A stretch of DNA of 64,000 nucleotides from contig NW_004797286.1 in the NCBI RefSeq assembly GCF_000002075.1, positions 793,291 through 857,290 of the forward strand, written 5' to 3'. The position numbers were made by a program, and so were the translations under genes. Origin of the DNA: Aplysia californica. Its lineage: Eukaryota > Mollusca > Gastropoda > Aplysiida > Aplysiidae. Below, one piece after another: positions 1 through 36,310 of the stretch. A model generated the notes under the pieces. That model did not search any database, was not told the origin of the DNA, and saw only the letters and a program-made list of their open reading frames with translations. Position 1 is the stretch's first letter. Each line of letters starts with the position of its first letter.

Positions 1-48
1 AGTGAGTGAGTGAGTGAGTGAGTGGGTGAGTGGGTGAGTAAGTAAGTA
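1..48. repeat. (GTGA)n microsatellite
   Basis: A tetranucleotide run of GTGA with some GGTGA variants opens the window, so its true left end is not visible. Nothing else is seen from here to about position 410. Confidence 0.9.
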
Positions 49-411
49 TAAAGAAGTAATTACGTAAATAAGTTAATTCAGTGTTTAAGGCCCCACATCA
101 CATCGCATAAAACACTCATTTGATGAGTAAAGTTTTCATATAATGAATAAATACAGGTTGTGCACATACCTCTTATCATGGGTCAAACTTTGCATATTTC
201 TGTCACAGGGCCGAGCCAGGCTGGGAGGGATTAACAATTTCATTTGATGGACAAAGTGTGAACAATAGAAAATATTTTCTACTTAATTTTTACTTCACTA
301 AGAAAGATTCTAGTATATTGTACTTCCAAAATCTTGAGAAAACCAGGCATATCCAAACAAAACCCAGGGAAAATAATAACTGACTACTTTAAAAACCAAG
401 TAAAAGTAACC

Positions 412-728
412 AAATTAGGACGTTTGTGTTGATATTTGTCGTTATTTTATTGTGATACAGTTAATTGTTATAAGTTTTTGTGTGTTATTTGTTGTTATCT
501 CGACAAAGATGCACCGAAATCGAAAGTAACAATTTAAATTATCGGGAAAAAACCCTAAATTAGGACTTTTGTATTGATATTAAAATTTGTTGTTATTTTG
601 TTGTTGTCTGTTGTTATTTGCTGTATATATCAGTTGTTATTTATGTATTGTTATCAGTTGTTATCTATGGTTATCTGTTGTTATCTGTTTTGTTAACTCG
701 ACAATAATGAACACCGAAATCGAAAGTA
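412..728. repeat. Diverged tandem pair, AT-rich
   Basis: Two adjacent copies of a unit of about 145 to 170 bases start with AAATTAGGAC (near 412 and 556). They end with the shared block CACCGAAATCGAAAGTA. The second copy is lengthened by a TTGTTATC-type short repeat. Confidence 0.7.
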
Positions 729-984
729 GTTTAATAAATTAATTATTTTAAAAAAAATCTGACCTCTCATTAATTACCAATATGCCGTAATAATAAGTTA
801 CTTTATGAGTGATCACAGCTTATGAATAGACCTATATTATGCGCGTACTTGACTGTATGTACTTTAAGGAGCAAATTAGAACATGTACAATGTACTTCCA
901 AACTCGGACTTTTGCAATTCTATGCCAGCGGGACTGCCTTAAAAACAAACAAACTCTATTATTAGTTATTTAAAAAAAAACCGC

Positions 985-1007
985 TGAGAGAGAGAGAGAG
1001 AGAGATA

Positions 1008-1055
<48 letters not shown>
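985..1055. repeat. (GA)n microsatellite
   Basis: About 70 bases of GA dinucleotides, interrupted by GATA units near 1007 to 1021. Confidence 0.95.
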
Positions 1056-1056
<1 letters not shown>

Positions 1057-2116
1057 GATCATAGCTCATATATAAAACATATTCCGCTAGTCTGTTTGAA
1101 AAAAGAATGATATTACATCGTGTGTATATATAACTTGTCCACTCCCCTTAAAATTGTCAATACTGTTTAAATGGTAACAGGCTTATCAAAATCAAAACCG
1201 TATCTCTCAGCCTGTGTTAGTCGTTGACCTGTCGGATCAGGGCAAGGTCAAATAAAATTTGCAGCCCCCACTATACATACGAATTAAATTTGAGTCGATG
1301 TGGGAGTATAACTTTAACAATTACAATTTAGATACATTATAATAAACGAATATTATTTAGTATCCGTCTTAACACTCGTGTTTAACCAGAACCACATTAT
1401 GGACCCGCTTAAAATTTATTTTGTAACCGAATATTTTACTCTATAATTTGTATCAATAAAGAATAGTATAAAAATAGAAAACGTCTAAGTATTAAATTCC
1501 GGTTCCAGGCAACAACTGTCACCAATATCACTTTAAATTATAAACAGCTTTTCTGAGCTGCTTAAATTAAAACAGTTCTGGGAATGCTTTCATTAAAAAG
1601 TTATATTGTTGGCCTATTGATTATTTTCTTGTTGTGAGTACCTCTCTTTGCATCAATAACAATTGGTCTGTAAAAAGAAAGCAGTATTTTTAAAAGGGAT
1701 AAATTATAAGAGTATAGCAAAATAAAGGTCTTCGACTTCGATACAATATGTGTGCGGTACCTCCTGCCCCTGGCTTTGCCGTTTTGTCCTTCATTTTTAC
1801 TGACGTTTGGCAAAAGATTGTTCTCGTGCTTAAAAAATAAGTCCGCTTTTTTCGAGACACTTTGAGGGCCGGAAAATTCTGTTTCCGATTTTAAAAGATA
1901 AAAAATTAATCAAAACCATATCTACAATCCTATCCAATAATAATGTGCCCATTAAAAGACACATTAAATATCAATATTATTTTTAAAATGTTTCCAGATC
2001 TTTTCTAATTCTTTTCCTTCACTGAAAAAGAAAACATCTTTATTTTGATATTGAAGATTTTCCTAAATAATATTTCTCAATCCTCAAACACAAGGCACAC
2101 GGAACGAGATTTTGCG
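1056..2116. other. Intergenic DNA upstream of KCMF1, nothing recognised
   Basis: This AT-rich stretch has only short unsupported open frames and no repeat or gene that I recognise. Its right end should include the distal promoter of KCMF1. Confidence 0.5.
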
Positions 2117-2124
2117 TGACGTCA
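2117..2124. promoter_or_regulatory. CRE palindrome in the KCMF1 promoter region
   Basis: A perfect cyclic-AMP response element, TGACGTCA, lies 173 bases before the KCMF1 start codon. Such sites bind CREB/ATF factors and are common in housekeeping promoters. Its use here is inferred from position only. Confidence 0.5.
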
Positions 2125-2296
2125 TCATGGCCACTGGAAGTTGATTCTATGTTGATCTTCTTGGAACTAACGAATGTGGTACTGGGGAACTTCAAGAGGC
2201 TGTGTGCTTCCGTCTTCATATCTGTTACCGTATTTGTAACAAGAATTTACAGAGTATACTCTTTGTAATTGTTCAAGGGCAAACTGGGATCTTAGA

Positions 2297-25328
<23,032 letters not shown>

Positions 25329-28258
25329 CCTTTTCATTATTGAGGGCGTTAAGAACTTTTGATACTTTGTTCTAGCAACACACCATAGGCTTAGAGATTC
25401 AGTTCTGCCATTGCATTGCTGTTTAATCCCAAAAAGAGTATCAAGAACATTCATTTACTATTTCATTTAAAGAATTTCTCCCATCCCTTTCTCCTCCATT
25501 CCTGCACACCTGCCTATGGTTGGTTGTATGTTCACTTTATACTTATCAAAGGTACAAAGGGTTTTAAATCCTGGCGAAATCGATGTCATTAGTGAACATG
25601 ACACACATCCCAGTAACTGGTAATTATTTCTCTTGATGTTTGTCCTCTTTATTTGTGAATATATTGTTTGAAGTGAAAGCTAGTGTTGACTATCTCCCTG
25701 TAAGTGTATATAATGATCTTCAGCTTTGACTTTTGGCTGTTTGTCTCAATCTAATTGAGGTGCATATGTGGGGGGAAAAACAGCTAGTTGATAAATGTTT
25801 GTGATGATGTAGCTATCATTCAACTGTGATATTGTGACTGTGCTGTTCCGCTTCCCTCTCTGTTAATTGCGAGTTAAGAAAAAAAGAAAGAACATTCTTG
25901 ATGCCATGTGTAAGTGGTCACCTTGGTCAACTCCTTGCAGTGTCATTGGCTCCTTTTGTGCTTTCCCCCTTTCTCTTTTTGTTTTTTGTTTTTGGGTAGT
26001 GGTCAATAGGTCATTTTTTATATATCTTTCTGTTCTTTTGTCTCAGTGAGATGAAACACTAGGCTGTTTTAGGTTTAACAGAAAGTCTGTAAACTCTTGT
26101 GCTGTGAGACCACTGTTAAGTTGTTCACTTTGAAGAGTCAGTTTGCTGACACAGTGGTGTTTTTGCCGTTTATCCCAGTGCCTTTGTTTCTATTTGGCCC
26201 GAGGAACTAAGTGAATATACTGGATTCTACTTTGCCTGTCAAGCTATTGCATTAATTTTCTGGATTCACTTATAGCACTTTATAGTTTACCAAAATAATG
26301 TCCTTTTCTTTTTTTCTCATTATCTTTGACTTAGAGGATTTGTATGAGTAGGTGCTTCATTTTTTGTTGTCCAACAATCCCATTTTCATTGATATTGGAG
26401 GATATTTAACTGAACTATGACCAGTATGTCACAAAGAGGAATTCTCAATAAATTTCGATCAAAGTAATAGATGATGGAAAATCATAGTACAGTAATAGAT
26501 GATTGTCCTTGAAAGCCCTTTTTCTTTGTGGATCACGTCTTACTGTGGGAAAGAATTGTATTTGATTCCTGTGTCCTCGGATGCTGGGTGTAGAAAGTTG
26601 CATCCGCAAATGTGGAACTCGGGCTTTGAGTGAATTTATTCAGTTAAATAGGGTTGTCTGTGTTGTCTTTTGTAGTTATAGCATGTTCTGATCAGCTTCC
26701 ATGGATAGCGACTTGCAGCTTGTTGATATATCATGAACTGACAACATATTTCACTGTGTATTATTAGGGGATTGTTGTAACTACTGGAATGTAGTGGTAG
26801 GCTATTTAGGATTCTCCACTAATCTTTGGCTGGAGAATGCTTACTTTGATTTAAACTTTAAACCCTGAAGCTGAGATACTGTGAAAAGTCACCCAGGGAC
26901 AGCTCTAAATAAATTGACCGCACAAGGATAGCTCAACAATAATGGACCTAAGACCCGTGACGCTTAGGGTTTTGAATACCAAGGCTACACAAGTTATTTA
27001 ATTTTTCTGTTGCTCATCTCCATTTGTCTGTTGCAAAGATGAGATTCCACATATCTTATGTTATCCAAACTGCGATCCATTTCCTTCTGTTTGCTTTCGT
27101 TTCTCTTTCAAGCGAAGTTTTAGTCAAGTTGTTTTCTGGCTCATACACCCTGTTATCTTTTGTGTGTGTAAATATATTACTCATTATTAATTAAGCCTAA
27201 CTGTGCTTTTTCCGGACTCTTTAAGGTATTGTTTTTTATTTTTGAAACAGATGTTAATTTCACTGAATCCTCAAAAGTTGAAAGTGATACATGTAAATAG
27301 TGAACTATGACAAAGACATACTGGGTTTTGTTGTTCTTTTTTTTGTGGACATGATGCAACATTATCTTCACTGGAGAATGTTCTTTGAAATACAGAACAG
27401 TTAACAAAGAGCATATCTTAAAAAATTATCCATGTAAGTTTCCAGTGTTTTGAATGCTAGTGTGAGAGGCAGACGTACAGGAAGAATGGCTGCAACCTTG
27501 CTGATTCATGAATAAATTGTGTACACTTGAACACACAGGCCAATTGCTTAAATTATTTTAAAAACTTTTGTTTTGTTTTTTGTTGTACTTACCTATTGGT
27601 AGACTGTCTTTTTGAAACCTTATTTTCTCTTTTTTTTAAAAACATCATTTGCATTCCCTTTGACGTTGTGTTCTTCATTTTTCTCATATTTGTTCAATTA
27701 ACCTGGTTCAGTACTTTTTTTACTTAGATCTCTGTGGGTGATAGGATTTCTCTAGTGTTTTTCTCGACTCTTGTCCTTGATTAGATTTCGCCGAGTGCGC
27801 AGTAACATAACTTTCTCAGACAAAAACGCTAAATCTCCGAAGTCACACGTAACTGGACATATATGGACATCATGCACTAAGAGGAGAAGTCGAAGAACAG
27901 ACACGTTACATGGTGGACATGTACATGGAAATCTAGAATTTATGGCTCCTGGTTTTAATTAGGGCCCAGAGCTAATTACTGGTACTTGTAAGATGTCAGT
28001 ATTTGGTCTTATTCTGTTATTTTTTGGTGGTCATTATCACCATCTAAAACAACATCTGTGCTGGTGGTTCTGAGAACTGATGGCACTTAGTGCTTTCTGG
28101 ATGGCCTCAAGTAGGTTCTATCCCTTTTATCTGAAGCACTGTATTATGATGATGAGGGGTGGCTTTGTGAATATTGATGAAACAATTTGAAAAATGTTCC
28201 AATGGGCACTAAAACATAGGTTACACATTACAGTGTCAGATCATAATGGGAGTCAGTC
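25329..28258 (+). other. Probable KCMF1 3' UTR and intergenic DNA
   Basis: This T-rich sequence has no coding signal. AATAAA poly(A) signal candidates lie at 26447-26452, 26908-26913 and 27511-27516. Which one is used cannot be told from sequence alone. Confidence 0.4.
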
Positions 28259-28650
28259 ATATGTTAGGCATCGTGGTGAAATCAGGTGCTCATCAAAATT
28301 ATGAAATCGAAGAAATCTGCATTTTTCGGCCAGTTTGGATTTTTAAAATTATTTGTTTTTGGCTCAGCACCTTGAATGTCCATTCAAAAACATTCTTGTG
28401 TGGATTTAATGGAAAAATGTTGATTATAGGCAAGAAATACAAAATTTGGCGCCCATTTTCTAGTTAATTTTACTTCTGAAACTAGGCGACCCCATCTCCT
28501 TCAATGACAAATATCGTGACTTCTATTCAAGATAAATGGTTGTCTTTTTCGTCAAATGCAAGACAAATGAACATTCTTTAAGGTGATACCAATAACTCTA
28601 TGTACCCAAAAATTAACGAGCGCCTGATTCCACTGCGCAGTGACACATGT
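28259..28650 (-). mobile_element. MITE family 1, copy 2
   Basis: This copy runs opposite to copy 1. The left end is CATCGTGGTGAAATCAGGTG and the right end GAGCGCCTGATTCCACTGCG. The inside reads the complement of the family landmarks (TTTTTGGCTCAGCACC, TTAAGGTGATACCAATAAC). It is about 390 bases with no coding capacity. Confidence 0.8.
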
Positions 28651-28979
28651 TTAATTTTCAAGACATGCAAGATGTGGTAAAAAGATCATGCGAAACCAAA
28701 ATTGAGTTCCTTAAACAGAGAATTTGTCTTTTTCAGTTTAATTCTCAATTGCATGACAATTTGTCTTGTTATGTGCTGGTGTTAAGACCAGTAAGAGCAT
28801 CTCTAGAAAGAAAAAACCCAACTAAACCTTGTATACAATAAGATGCGACACATCACCTTCACATTTAACATTGTCCTCATTGGATAATGAAATAGTTGCC
28901 AGGTTTGGGTGACGAGTGGGTAGTCTATATTCCTTTGAAGGTTATTGAAAATACAATTTTTACATTTGAAGACCAGGTA

Positions 28980-29798
28980 CAGTGGAACTAGGATTTAACG
29001 AGCTCGGATTCAACGAGAACTTGGATTCAACGAGATGAGATAGATCCCCCGTTTTTTTTCAATAAAAGTAACCCGGATTCATCGAGCACTTAAATCAGCG
29101 AGCTCGGATTCAACGAGGTCGCTTCCAGGATGAACAGCCCCCGCAGACGTGGCTTCGCTCATTTTTCTTCCAGAACGAACTTTATCTATTCCCGGAAACC
29201 ATCCATTGCACCAGCTTCGTGAACCATTATTCAAATAGTCGATTGCATGCGACCAATCAGCGTTTTTTTTTCCATACCAACACATGCGTTGTTGGCACGC
29301 ACACGTGTCTACTCTGGCGTATGTCGGGGTCGGATAGGCAGCCTGCACACGTGTGACTGGGATTGTGGGGAAGGGGGGGGGGTGTACTAGCGGTCCGGGC
29401 GATGAACGTCGCAGATACAAACGTGTCACACTCTTTTCCCCCCTCGGCAACTGATATCATTATTACAATGATAGTCTTGACGTAGATATCTACGTAATGA
29501 ATTGTGCGCTGGTCTATGGAATCAAAAGTTGCCGTATGCTAGGCTCTACACATCAACACAGCTTTTTGGTAAACAATCCAGATGACACAGGCGTGTGCAT
29601 TAGAACGAATCGGTCTTTTATTTTTACACACTCATAATATGCAGCCATTTCAGGCACTACTTGTGACTTCTCTTTATACATTACTTGCTCAGTGCCTGTA
29701 ATTATCGACACAAAACCTTGTGTTTGCTATAACGAGCACTCGGATTCAACGAGATTTTAGGTCAGGCCCGGCGACCTCGTTGAATCCGAGTTCCACTG
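28980..29798 (+). mobile_element. pogo/Tigger-like MITE family A, copy 1
   Basis: TA flanks both ends (28978-28979, 29799-29800). The tips are CAGTGGAACTAGGATTTAAC and GAATCCGAGTTCCACTG, matching the CAGTGGAAC style of pogo/Tigger inverted repeats. Several internal GGATTCAACGAG repeats lie near the left end. No transposase frame is seen. Copy 2 lies at 39084-39953 in the opposite orientation. Confidence 0.8.
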
Positions 29799-29823
29799 TA
29801 TCACTGCATATGAAAATGCAACA

Positions 29824-29920
29824 AAGGGTTCTTGCACCACAGGTGATAGTGCTACATGTTAGAATGATGGATCAGCTGAGCTAGTTTCACAGAAAGATTT
29901 ATTATCTTAGTTTGTAAATT
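29824..29920. repeat. Direct repeat, copy 1
   Basis: This is a roughly 95-base block including CAGCTGAGCTAGTTTCACAG. It recurs at 31032-31123 in the same orientation. The family is unknown. Confidence 0.6.
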
Positions 29921-31031
29921 GAGTTTTTAAAATCATATGAAATGGCGGACTACAAAAGCTGACCAGCTGATTTAATGATTATACAAAGAGCCCAAATTTT
30001 CATCTGATATAGTTTGAAATATATAAATTGTGCTGACAAGTTCACATTACATTTAAACTGACCTCGGCTCTATCAAATTTGACCTGAAAGTCCATGAGGG
30101 CCTATTGCATTTCAAGCACAAACTAGACCTGACCCCACAATACACAGTAGCCTTCTTGCTGGTTATGCTCCCTCTTTTTTCATCAAACATTAAATTAGTA
30201 AAATTGGCGAGAAGAGGAAATCTTTTCAATATTTCAAATGACGTTTTGTATGAATTTCGCTGTGTACATGACATTGTTTAAATAGTCATACCTTGTTATA
30301 CCGCCTACCTTAGGATGAGTATGAAGTTGGTAGTACAGCAAGGCTGGTGGTACACAAGTAACAATGAAAAGGGAAAGCACCATTACCGTCTCGATGAGTG
30401 GTAGACTGGTAGAGACAAGAGACAAACATCTAGATTGTTTTGTGTGACTTGTCATGCTCGGAGGACAAACAATTGGCAACTAATTACCTTTCAGCTTCAG
30501 CTCAACATTACGTAAATTCAGATTGAAAATTTCTGTTGGATCAGAAGCTAGGTTAAGTGTCAAGGACCCTGTAGAGTACAACCTTTAAAATAAATCCCTA
30601 TATTTCTTCATTATTTGTCAATCCTCTGGCCGCCTCAGACGAGTCACGTAGACGAGTGTGTGTCCTCACAATATAAAAGCTTCTCAAGCGACTGCCAACC
30701 TTTTGGTCATCGGACTGATATCTGGGTTTTGTCACAGTTCCTATAGCTTATTCAGATGACTTAAAAATTTCATTTTTTTGGTGTAAACATTGGTCAAAAG
30801 CTAAAAGTGAAAGCATTTTCATAATCAGCGCAAATCAGGAGCAAATAGATAACAAGTGCTGGCATTAGGCCGGGCTCCCAGAGACGTATGTGGAAAAGAG
30901 CAGACACAAAAAGGGTGCCGTGCAGCTTGTGTAGTATGTACCTCTGGCAGCCGTGGTAGTACAGCAGGGCAATTTTACTTTAGTACTAACATTTGAAGAA
31001 CTGGGATCACTTCTTAAATGAAAGAGAAAAC
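29921..31031. other. Intergenic, nothing recognised
   Basis: There are open frames on the minus strand (30053-30274, 30234-30479) but no family is recognisable. Confidence 0.4.
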
Positions 31032-31123
31032 AAGGGTTCCTGTATCGCAGGTGGATAGCGCTACGCGTCAGAATGTTGCGTCAGCTGAGCTAGTTTCACA
31101 GAAAGATTTAAGTTTGCAAATTG
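31032..31123. repeat. Direct repeat, copy 2
   Basis: The partner of 29824-29920, sharing GGTTCCTGTATCGCAGGTG-like and CAGCTGAGCTAGTTTCACAG blocks. The next 560 bases show nothing. Confidence 0.6.
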
Positions 31124-31686
31124 TTGTACTAACCAGATTGTGGGCGGATGATGGTGGTGCAAAGGAGCAAATACTAGGTTTATACAGTGCCGTCCAAAAG
31201 AAACTTGAAAATGTAATCACTAATCACCCAATCATCGTGTTAAAGCCTTGCAGTACCCACTCATGCAGCATACCAATTTAAAGCTAAAAAATTCTGCATC
31301 ATCTGACATGTTAACACTTCATCTACGATATGAGATGCCCGAGATAGAGACACAAAATTTACCTTAAAATTTAAGTTAAAAAATCAGTCTTGGTAAAATT
31401 GTGCGAAATCAAAGAAACGTAAAGTTGTCTTTGAGTTTATTTAGGAGCATCAATATAATAGAATGAACATGCATTGCATATCCAATGAATGAAGAATTTT
31501 GTGTCTGCAATTAAGCAATATTTTATTACGATAGTTTCAAACTAAACTGAAAACAGAGCAGTCACAGAAATACCATGTTCTGTCCCATGCGGTTAAGCCC
31601 AAAAAATTATGAAATTATGCAAACTGATCCAAAATGTGAAATTTTGCGACTCTGTTAATTGTAACAAAGAATGACTAAGGAAAATA

Positions 31687-32363
31687 CCGTGGAAACCTGA
31701 TATAACAGGGATGGTGGGAAAAAGTCCTGTTCTATCCGATCCCTGTTAAATCCGAAATGCAAGGAAAGTGAGCATTTATTGTGGACTAATCTAGCTGTAC
31801 TTATTCATTGGTAGTTTCCCTAGCCACAAGTACCCACGAACATGGGTTTTGGCACCGACTTTCTCCTTGCCTCCTTAAACCACATCGGAAGAGCTTCGTC
31901 CACAGCATCTGCATCTAGGAGTCTCATCTTCTTTCGATCCAGAGCAAACTTTTCATTGGAGTACGCTGCCACTATCTTCTCTCTACCGTTGATAAAGGTG
32001 GGAATCGATCCTTGTGGAATGTCGAACTGACGACAAATTTCTGCCAGTGGAGCTTGCTTTTTGTCAAGTCTGGATTATTTCGTATTTTTTGTCAATTGAA
32101 AGGCATTTTCTCTTGCGCTGGACATCGTTGGTGACCATAATGAAAGAAGTAGGCTTAGATCTAGGCCTACCGGTCATCCTCTCTCTTTCTCTCTCGTTCA
32201 CTTTTTACACATTGTTAACGAGCCTTTGTCCCTGCTATAACCAGTTGGGCTCCGAGGAGGCCCTGTTATTGCCGATAAATTTTAATAGAGACAAAGAGTA
32301 GGAAAAAACGGGGATTCTAAACATCCCTGTTATTACCGGGCCTGTTATATATGGTTTCCACTG
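31687..32363 (-). mobile_element. pogo/Tigger-like element, family B, with transposase relic
   Basis: TA flanks a 677-base element with tips CCGTGGAAACCTGATATAAC and TATATATGGTTTCCACTG. On the minus strand it encodes a broken N-terminal transposase: RKRKCLSIDKKYEIIQ, then in another frame PLAEICRQFDIPQGSIPTF and ALDRKKMRLLDADAVDEALP, MWFKEARR. This is the CENP-B-type helix-turn-helix half of a Tigger transposase, with one frame change. The DDE domain is missing, so it is an internally deleted copy. Confidence 0.85.
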
Positions 32364-32744
32364 TAATCAGAAATTATGCAAAAAATGATCAAATTTTGCT
32401 AAATTATGCGGGGTGCATAAACCACGGGGACGGCATGCTTAACTTTGACTTAACAACAAGTGTGCTCATTGTTCTTTTGCTTGGGAACCATTGATTTTGT
32501 GTAGAGCATGAACCGTTTGGGCATGAACTCTATTAAATTTTGGAAATAATTATCTGTCATTCCATCCCAAATATTACAGAGAGTTGCAAATAAATGGTCT
32601 GAATATTCTTCAGCTGCTGTTTCATGGTACATCACATAACTGTTGGATTCATTTTGGAGTTATTTCCTGGTGACCACCCCAACGTTAATGTGATTTGGTT
32701 TCTCAAGAATTATCTAGTGGCATTGGCTCTTTTTACGTATACAC
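32364..32744. other. Intergenic, nothing recognised
   Basis: No repeat or coding signal was recognised between the family B element and the RTE tail. Confidence 0.4.
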
Positions 32745-33423
32745 CTGGGCAAATCGAAAGTAGTGAAGCTAGGAAAAGTGTCAAGCCCTGCTGTGATAGT
32801 GGAAGACAATCTCCTTCAAGAAGTGGACTCCTTTACCTACCTTGGAAGTGTCATCAATGGTAAAGGTGGAACTGGGGCAGATGTAAAAGCAAGAACCGCC
32901 AAGGCAAGGTCAGCGTTCAAGAAATTATCATAAGTCTGGAAAGCAAGCAACATCTCACTGCACACCAAGATTCGATTCTTTGATTCCAATGTCAAATCTG
33001 TGCTCCTCTACGGCTGCAAAACTTGGAAGACAACAAAGACAGTGCTGAATAAAGTCCAGACTTTCATCAACAGATGTATGAGGAGTATCCTAAGAATTAA
33101 GTGGCAGGATAGAATAAGAAATGAAGAGCTGTGGGAAAGGACAGGTCAAAAGGATATAAAAGAAGAAATACGACTAAGAAAGAGACGTTGGATGGGACAC
33201 ACCTTCAGAAAGCCCCTCGGAAACATCACAAGACAGTCCCTGCAATGGAACCCACAGGGAGCACGAGGCAGGGGTAGGCCACGAGAGACATGGAGGAGAT
33301 GTGTGGAAAGGGACATGAGAGAGATGGAGCTCACTTGGAACGAGCTAGGAAGGATGGCCCAGGATAGAGATAAATGGAAGGAGCTTGTATGTGGCCTATA
33401 CCCTGCCAGGGGTGAAAGGCATT
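32745..33423 (+). mobile_element. RTE-like LINE tail, 5'-truncated
   Basis: It encodes the end of a reverse transcriptase: EVDSFTYLGSVINGKGGTG, then LLYGCKTWKTTKTVLNKVQ, EELWERTGQKDIKEEIRLRK, RWMGHTFRKPLGNITRQSL, GRGRPRETWRRC and the terminus GLYPARGERH before TGA. A frame from 33000 to 33425 is open over 141 codons and one internal stop lies upstream near 32930. Truncation at the 5' side is typical of LINE copies. Confidence 0.85.
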
Positions 33424-36308
33424 GATGATTGGCTCTTTGGGAAAGTATTTTGCTATGTGTAGTGTAGTAGTGTAAAGATGTCTACTTGAATGACACCATG
33501 ACAAAAATAAGAGTATGTAAGACACGACATTCCAGCACTTGTGCGATGTAGTCCACTAAACCAAGCCATCCAGTGATTCATACGAGGGCTGTTTTGTTCA
33601 TTCCAACCCAGACAACCCAAAACCATGGCAGTTTCGTGGGTTCTACATGAAACCAATAGATATGAATTTATTCCCATATATGGGAACGCTATATTATCAC
33701 ATTTTTTAACCTTTCTCTACTGGGATCAGTATTCTACACAACCTGAACTGACGCCAACTGGCCGAGCAAAAACATAACGTACGTCTTTAAAGATTTAAAT
33801 TGTACTTATGGGGGAGTAAAATATTTACAATAATTACAGATTATAGATCTAGTTGATGAGAGTTCTAATTTAGAGATCTGATTATCCAAGCTTGTAAAAC
33901 ATGTTTTCGGTAATGATAACTTATTGAAAGAAATGTGTAAAGAATGAACCTTTTTCTGTGGTGTAACTCTTCACGGTTTCATAATAATCATAAATGTTGT
34001 GAGGTGGTTTCTTGTTCCACAGGATGCGATTCATTTCATTTACGTAACAGGATGCAAATAACATAATAATTCACATACATACTTGGTGCAACTTATTTGA
34101 AATTTTACTTGAGACTTGGCTCTCTGTGGCTTATGAGTTTCAAAGTAAAAAAAAAAAAAGGTACAATTTTTTCATGACATATCCCACTATCATATAATAA
34201 ACTTGGGGGTTCACAATGAATGAAATACATTTCAACTCCAAGACATGAAACCTATTCTTTTCCTGTTTATTTTTCAAATCCAATGGAACAAGTAAAAAAA
34301 CCCAACAATAACAAAGCATGTGGATCTTGAAAAAAATTATTTTTAACAATCTCTAAATAGGAGGAGTTAAGAGAAACTACAACACCTAAGAACTTAGAAG
34401 GCTAGTACTAGTTCAATAGTTGTACGTTGTATACATTACATATATTGAAACTTTTTGTTTGCACGCTATTGTTAGAGTTGGAATGAGCAGCAAAATGAAT
34501 GGATTTCATGATTTTTCTCCACTGCAATGAAGGAGAGAAGAGCAAACATTGTGAATAAATGTCTTAATACAAACAGTTTCTCAGCAAGCAATATTAAGGG
34601 ACTAAGGCAACCATTAATGATTTAATTATAGATGCACCAACTATTCATGTATAGGTGCTGCTTTAGCCTAAGAGACATGGTAGAGAACTTGGGACTCAAA
34701 TATACATACAAGTATTGACTTGCTGAGCCGTTCTCAGTTGACAGTTATGACAACAATGTCAGAAGATATTCCCCCCATTCTCAGCTTTTTAAAAAAGTTC
34801 TGCAAACTTCCTTTTTTTCCTTGCATCCTCAAAATCATTGTCTTCAATTTCAATAAAATTGGCACTATTGGAATTTGACAAAATGTACAATAAAAAAGCA
34901 GTTCATGATGAAAAATGATATCAGTAACTTCTAGAAAGGTTTCCAATACACAGAACCCCTACCTGAGGCTATAAGGGTTAGAAAGAAAGATAGAAATAGA
35001 ATCCAAGCAGCATTAAGGTGTCTTTTAAACAGAAAACTGCTCTGGGTCAAATAGACAGATAAAAGAACAAATGAAAAAATGATACACAGCGGCATATGTA
35101 TGCTCTCCTAAGATTAGCAAAGGGGCGGGTCATGCAAACAGAAAACAGTGCTCTAGGCTAGGGCAAAATAGAGGCAAAGAGAAATTTAATAAGGAAGACC
35201 TTCTACTCTTAATCATATATCGAAAATGTAAAATCTAACAGTGGTCTACAACTTCATGAAATAATATAATACACCAAAATATAGACTGAGGAAGAATAAG
35301 GCCTGTTGTGGCAAGGAGAGGGACATCAACGGATCAAGGCGACCATGGTGACAGGTGATTTTACATTATTGGTGTAGACAGAATTGTAATCAAATACAGC
35401 TTGTTTAGTTTTATATGCCAGCAGTATTCATCTACCCATGAAAGGCTATCTGTAGTAAGAAGCAACAGTGATTCAATTTGTTCAAGTTTAACAAAAGTTG
35501 GTGCGACACAAGAATACATATCATCATACACTACTCAGTAAACCTAGATAGGAAAATATAACTTTTTCTTTAATTTCATCTGAGAGATCAGTTAGATGAC
35601 TCATACAACAGCAAATGACAGAATGCTCTGTGTGGCTAAATTATAGACGAAATTCACCATGTGATGTAACATTTTCCATCAGATAATTGTATCAACACTT
35701 TCAAGTCAAGATTCCTCTAATACATCATGTGCACAATCCTGCTACTGATTTTAATGTTTCAATTCATGTATACCAAAGCACAGGGGCTTACACAAAATAT
35801 TCATACAGGTAGTGAATTAATTCGCTATTAAATTTTTCAGTGTGAAGCTAAATCATTAAGTATGGCACTGCAGATAACATACTCAAAATCACATGCATAT
35901 TAGATATATCTTATCATCACAACATGACTAGAAAGAAAATACAAGTAAATGTGTCTTTGCCATCACAAAAAAAGTGAGAAAGCTCCGAATCCCTTGCTCA
36001 TCCTGTAAAGAAATGTCAAATACCGGTAGAGGCCTTTACAAAGGTTTGCCAACTTCAAAACAAAACCAGGGACACCCAACATTACAACATCAGATTATGC
36101 AACAAAGAACAAAATTACATCAAGTGAGACTGGTTTAAGTGTTGTGTGTGTCATCTAATTTTTTCAAATTCCTGATCGCTTAGTCCGGGACATTCCCAGG
36201 AAATTTGGAATAGTCGGCTAACCTAGAGTTATTCTCTTTTCTTGTGACAGCAACGGCATTTCACCAGCCTTTGTATTTTTTTTCATTCTAATTATAAGCC
36301 AAAGTAAT
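33424..36308. other. Long intergenic stretch, nothing recognised
   Basis: AT-rich sequence with no coding signal or repeat that I recognise. The A-rich plus strand would fit 3' UTR sequence of the minus-strand PRADC1 gene, but this cannot be shown. Confidence 0.35.
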
Positions 36309-36310
36309 TA

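Noticed and set aside
30053-30479. Two minus-strand frames of about 75-80 codons
   Set aside because: They overlap each other, and no domain or splice support was found.
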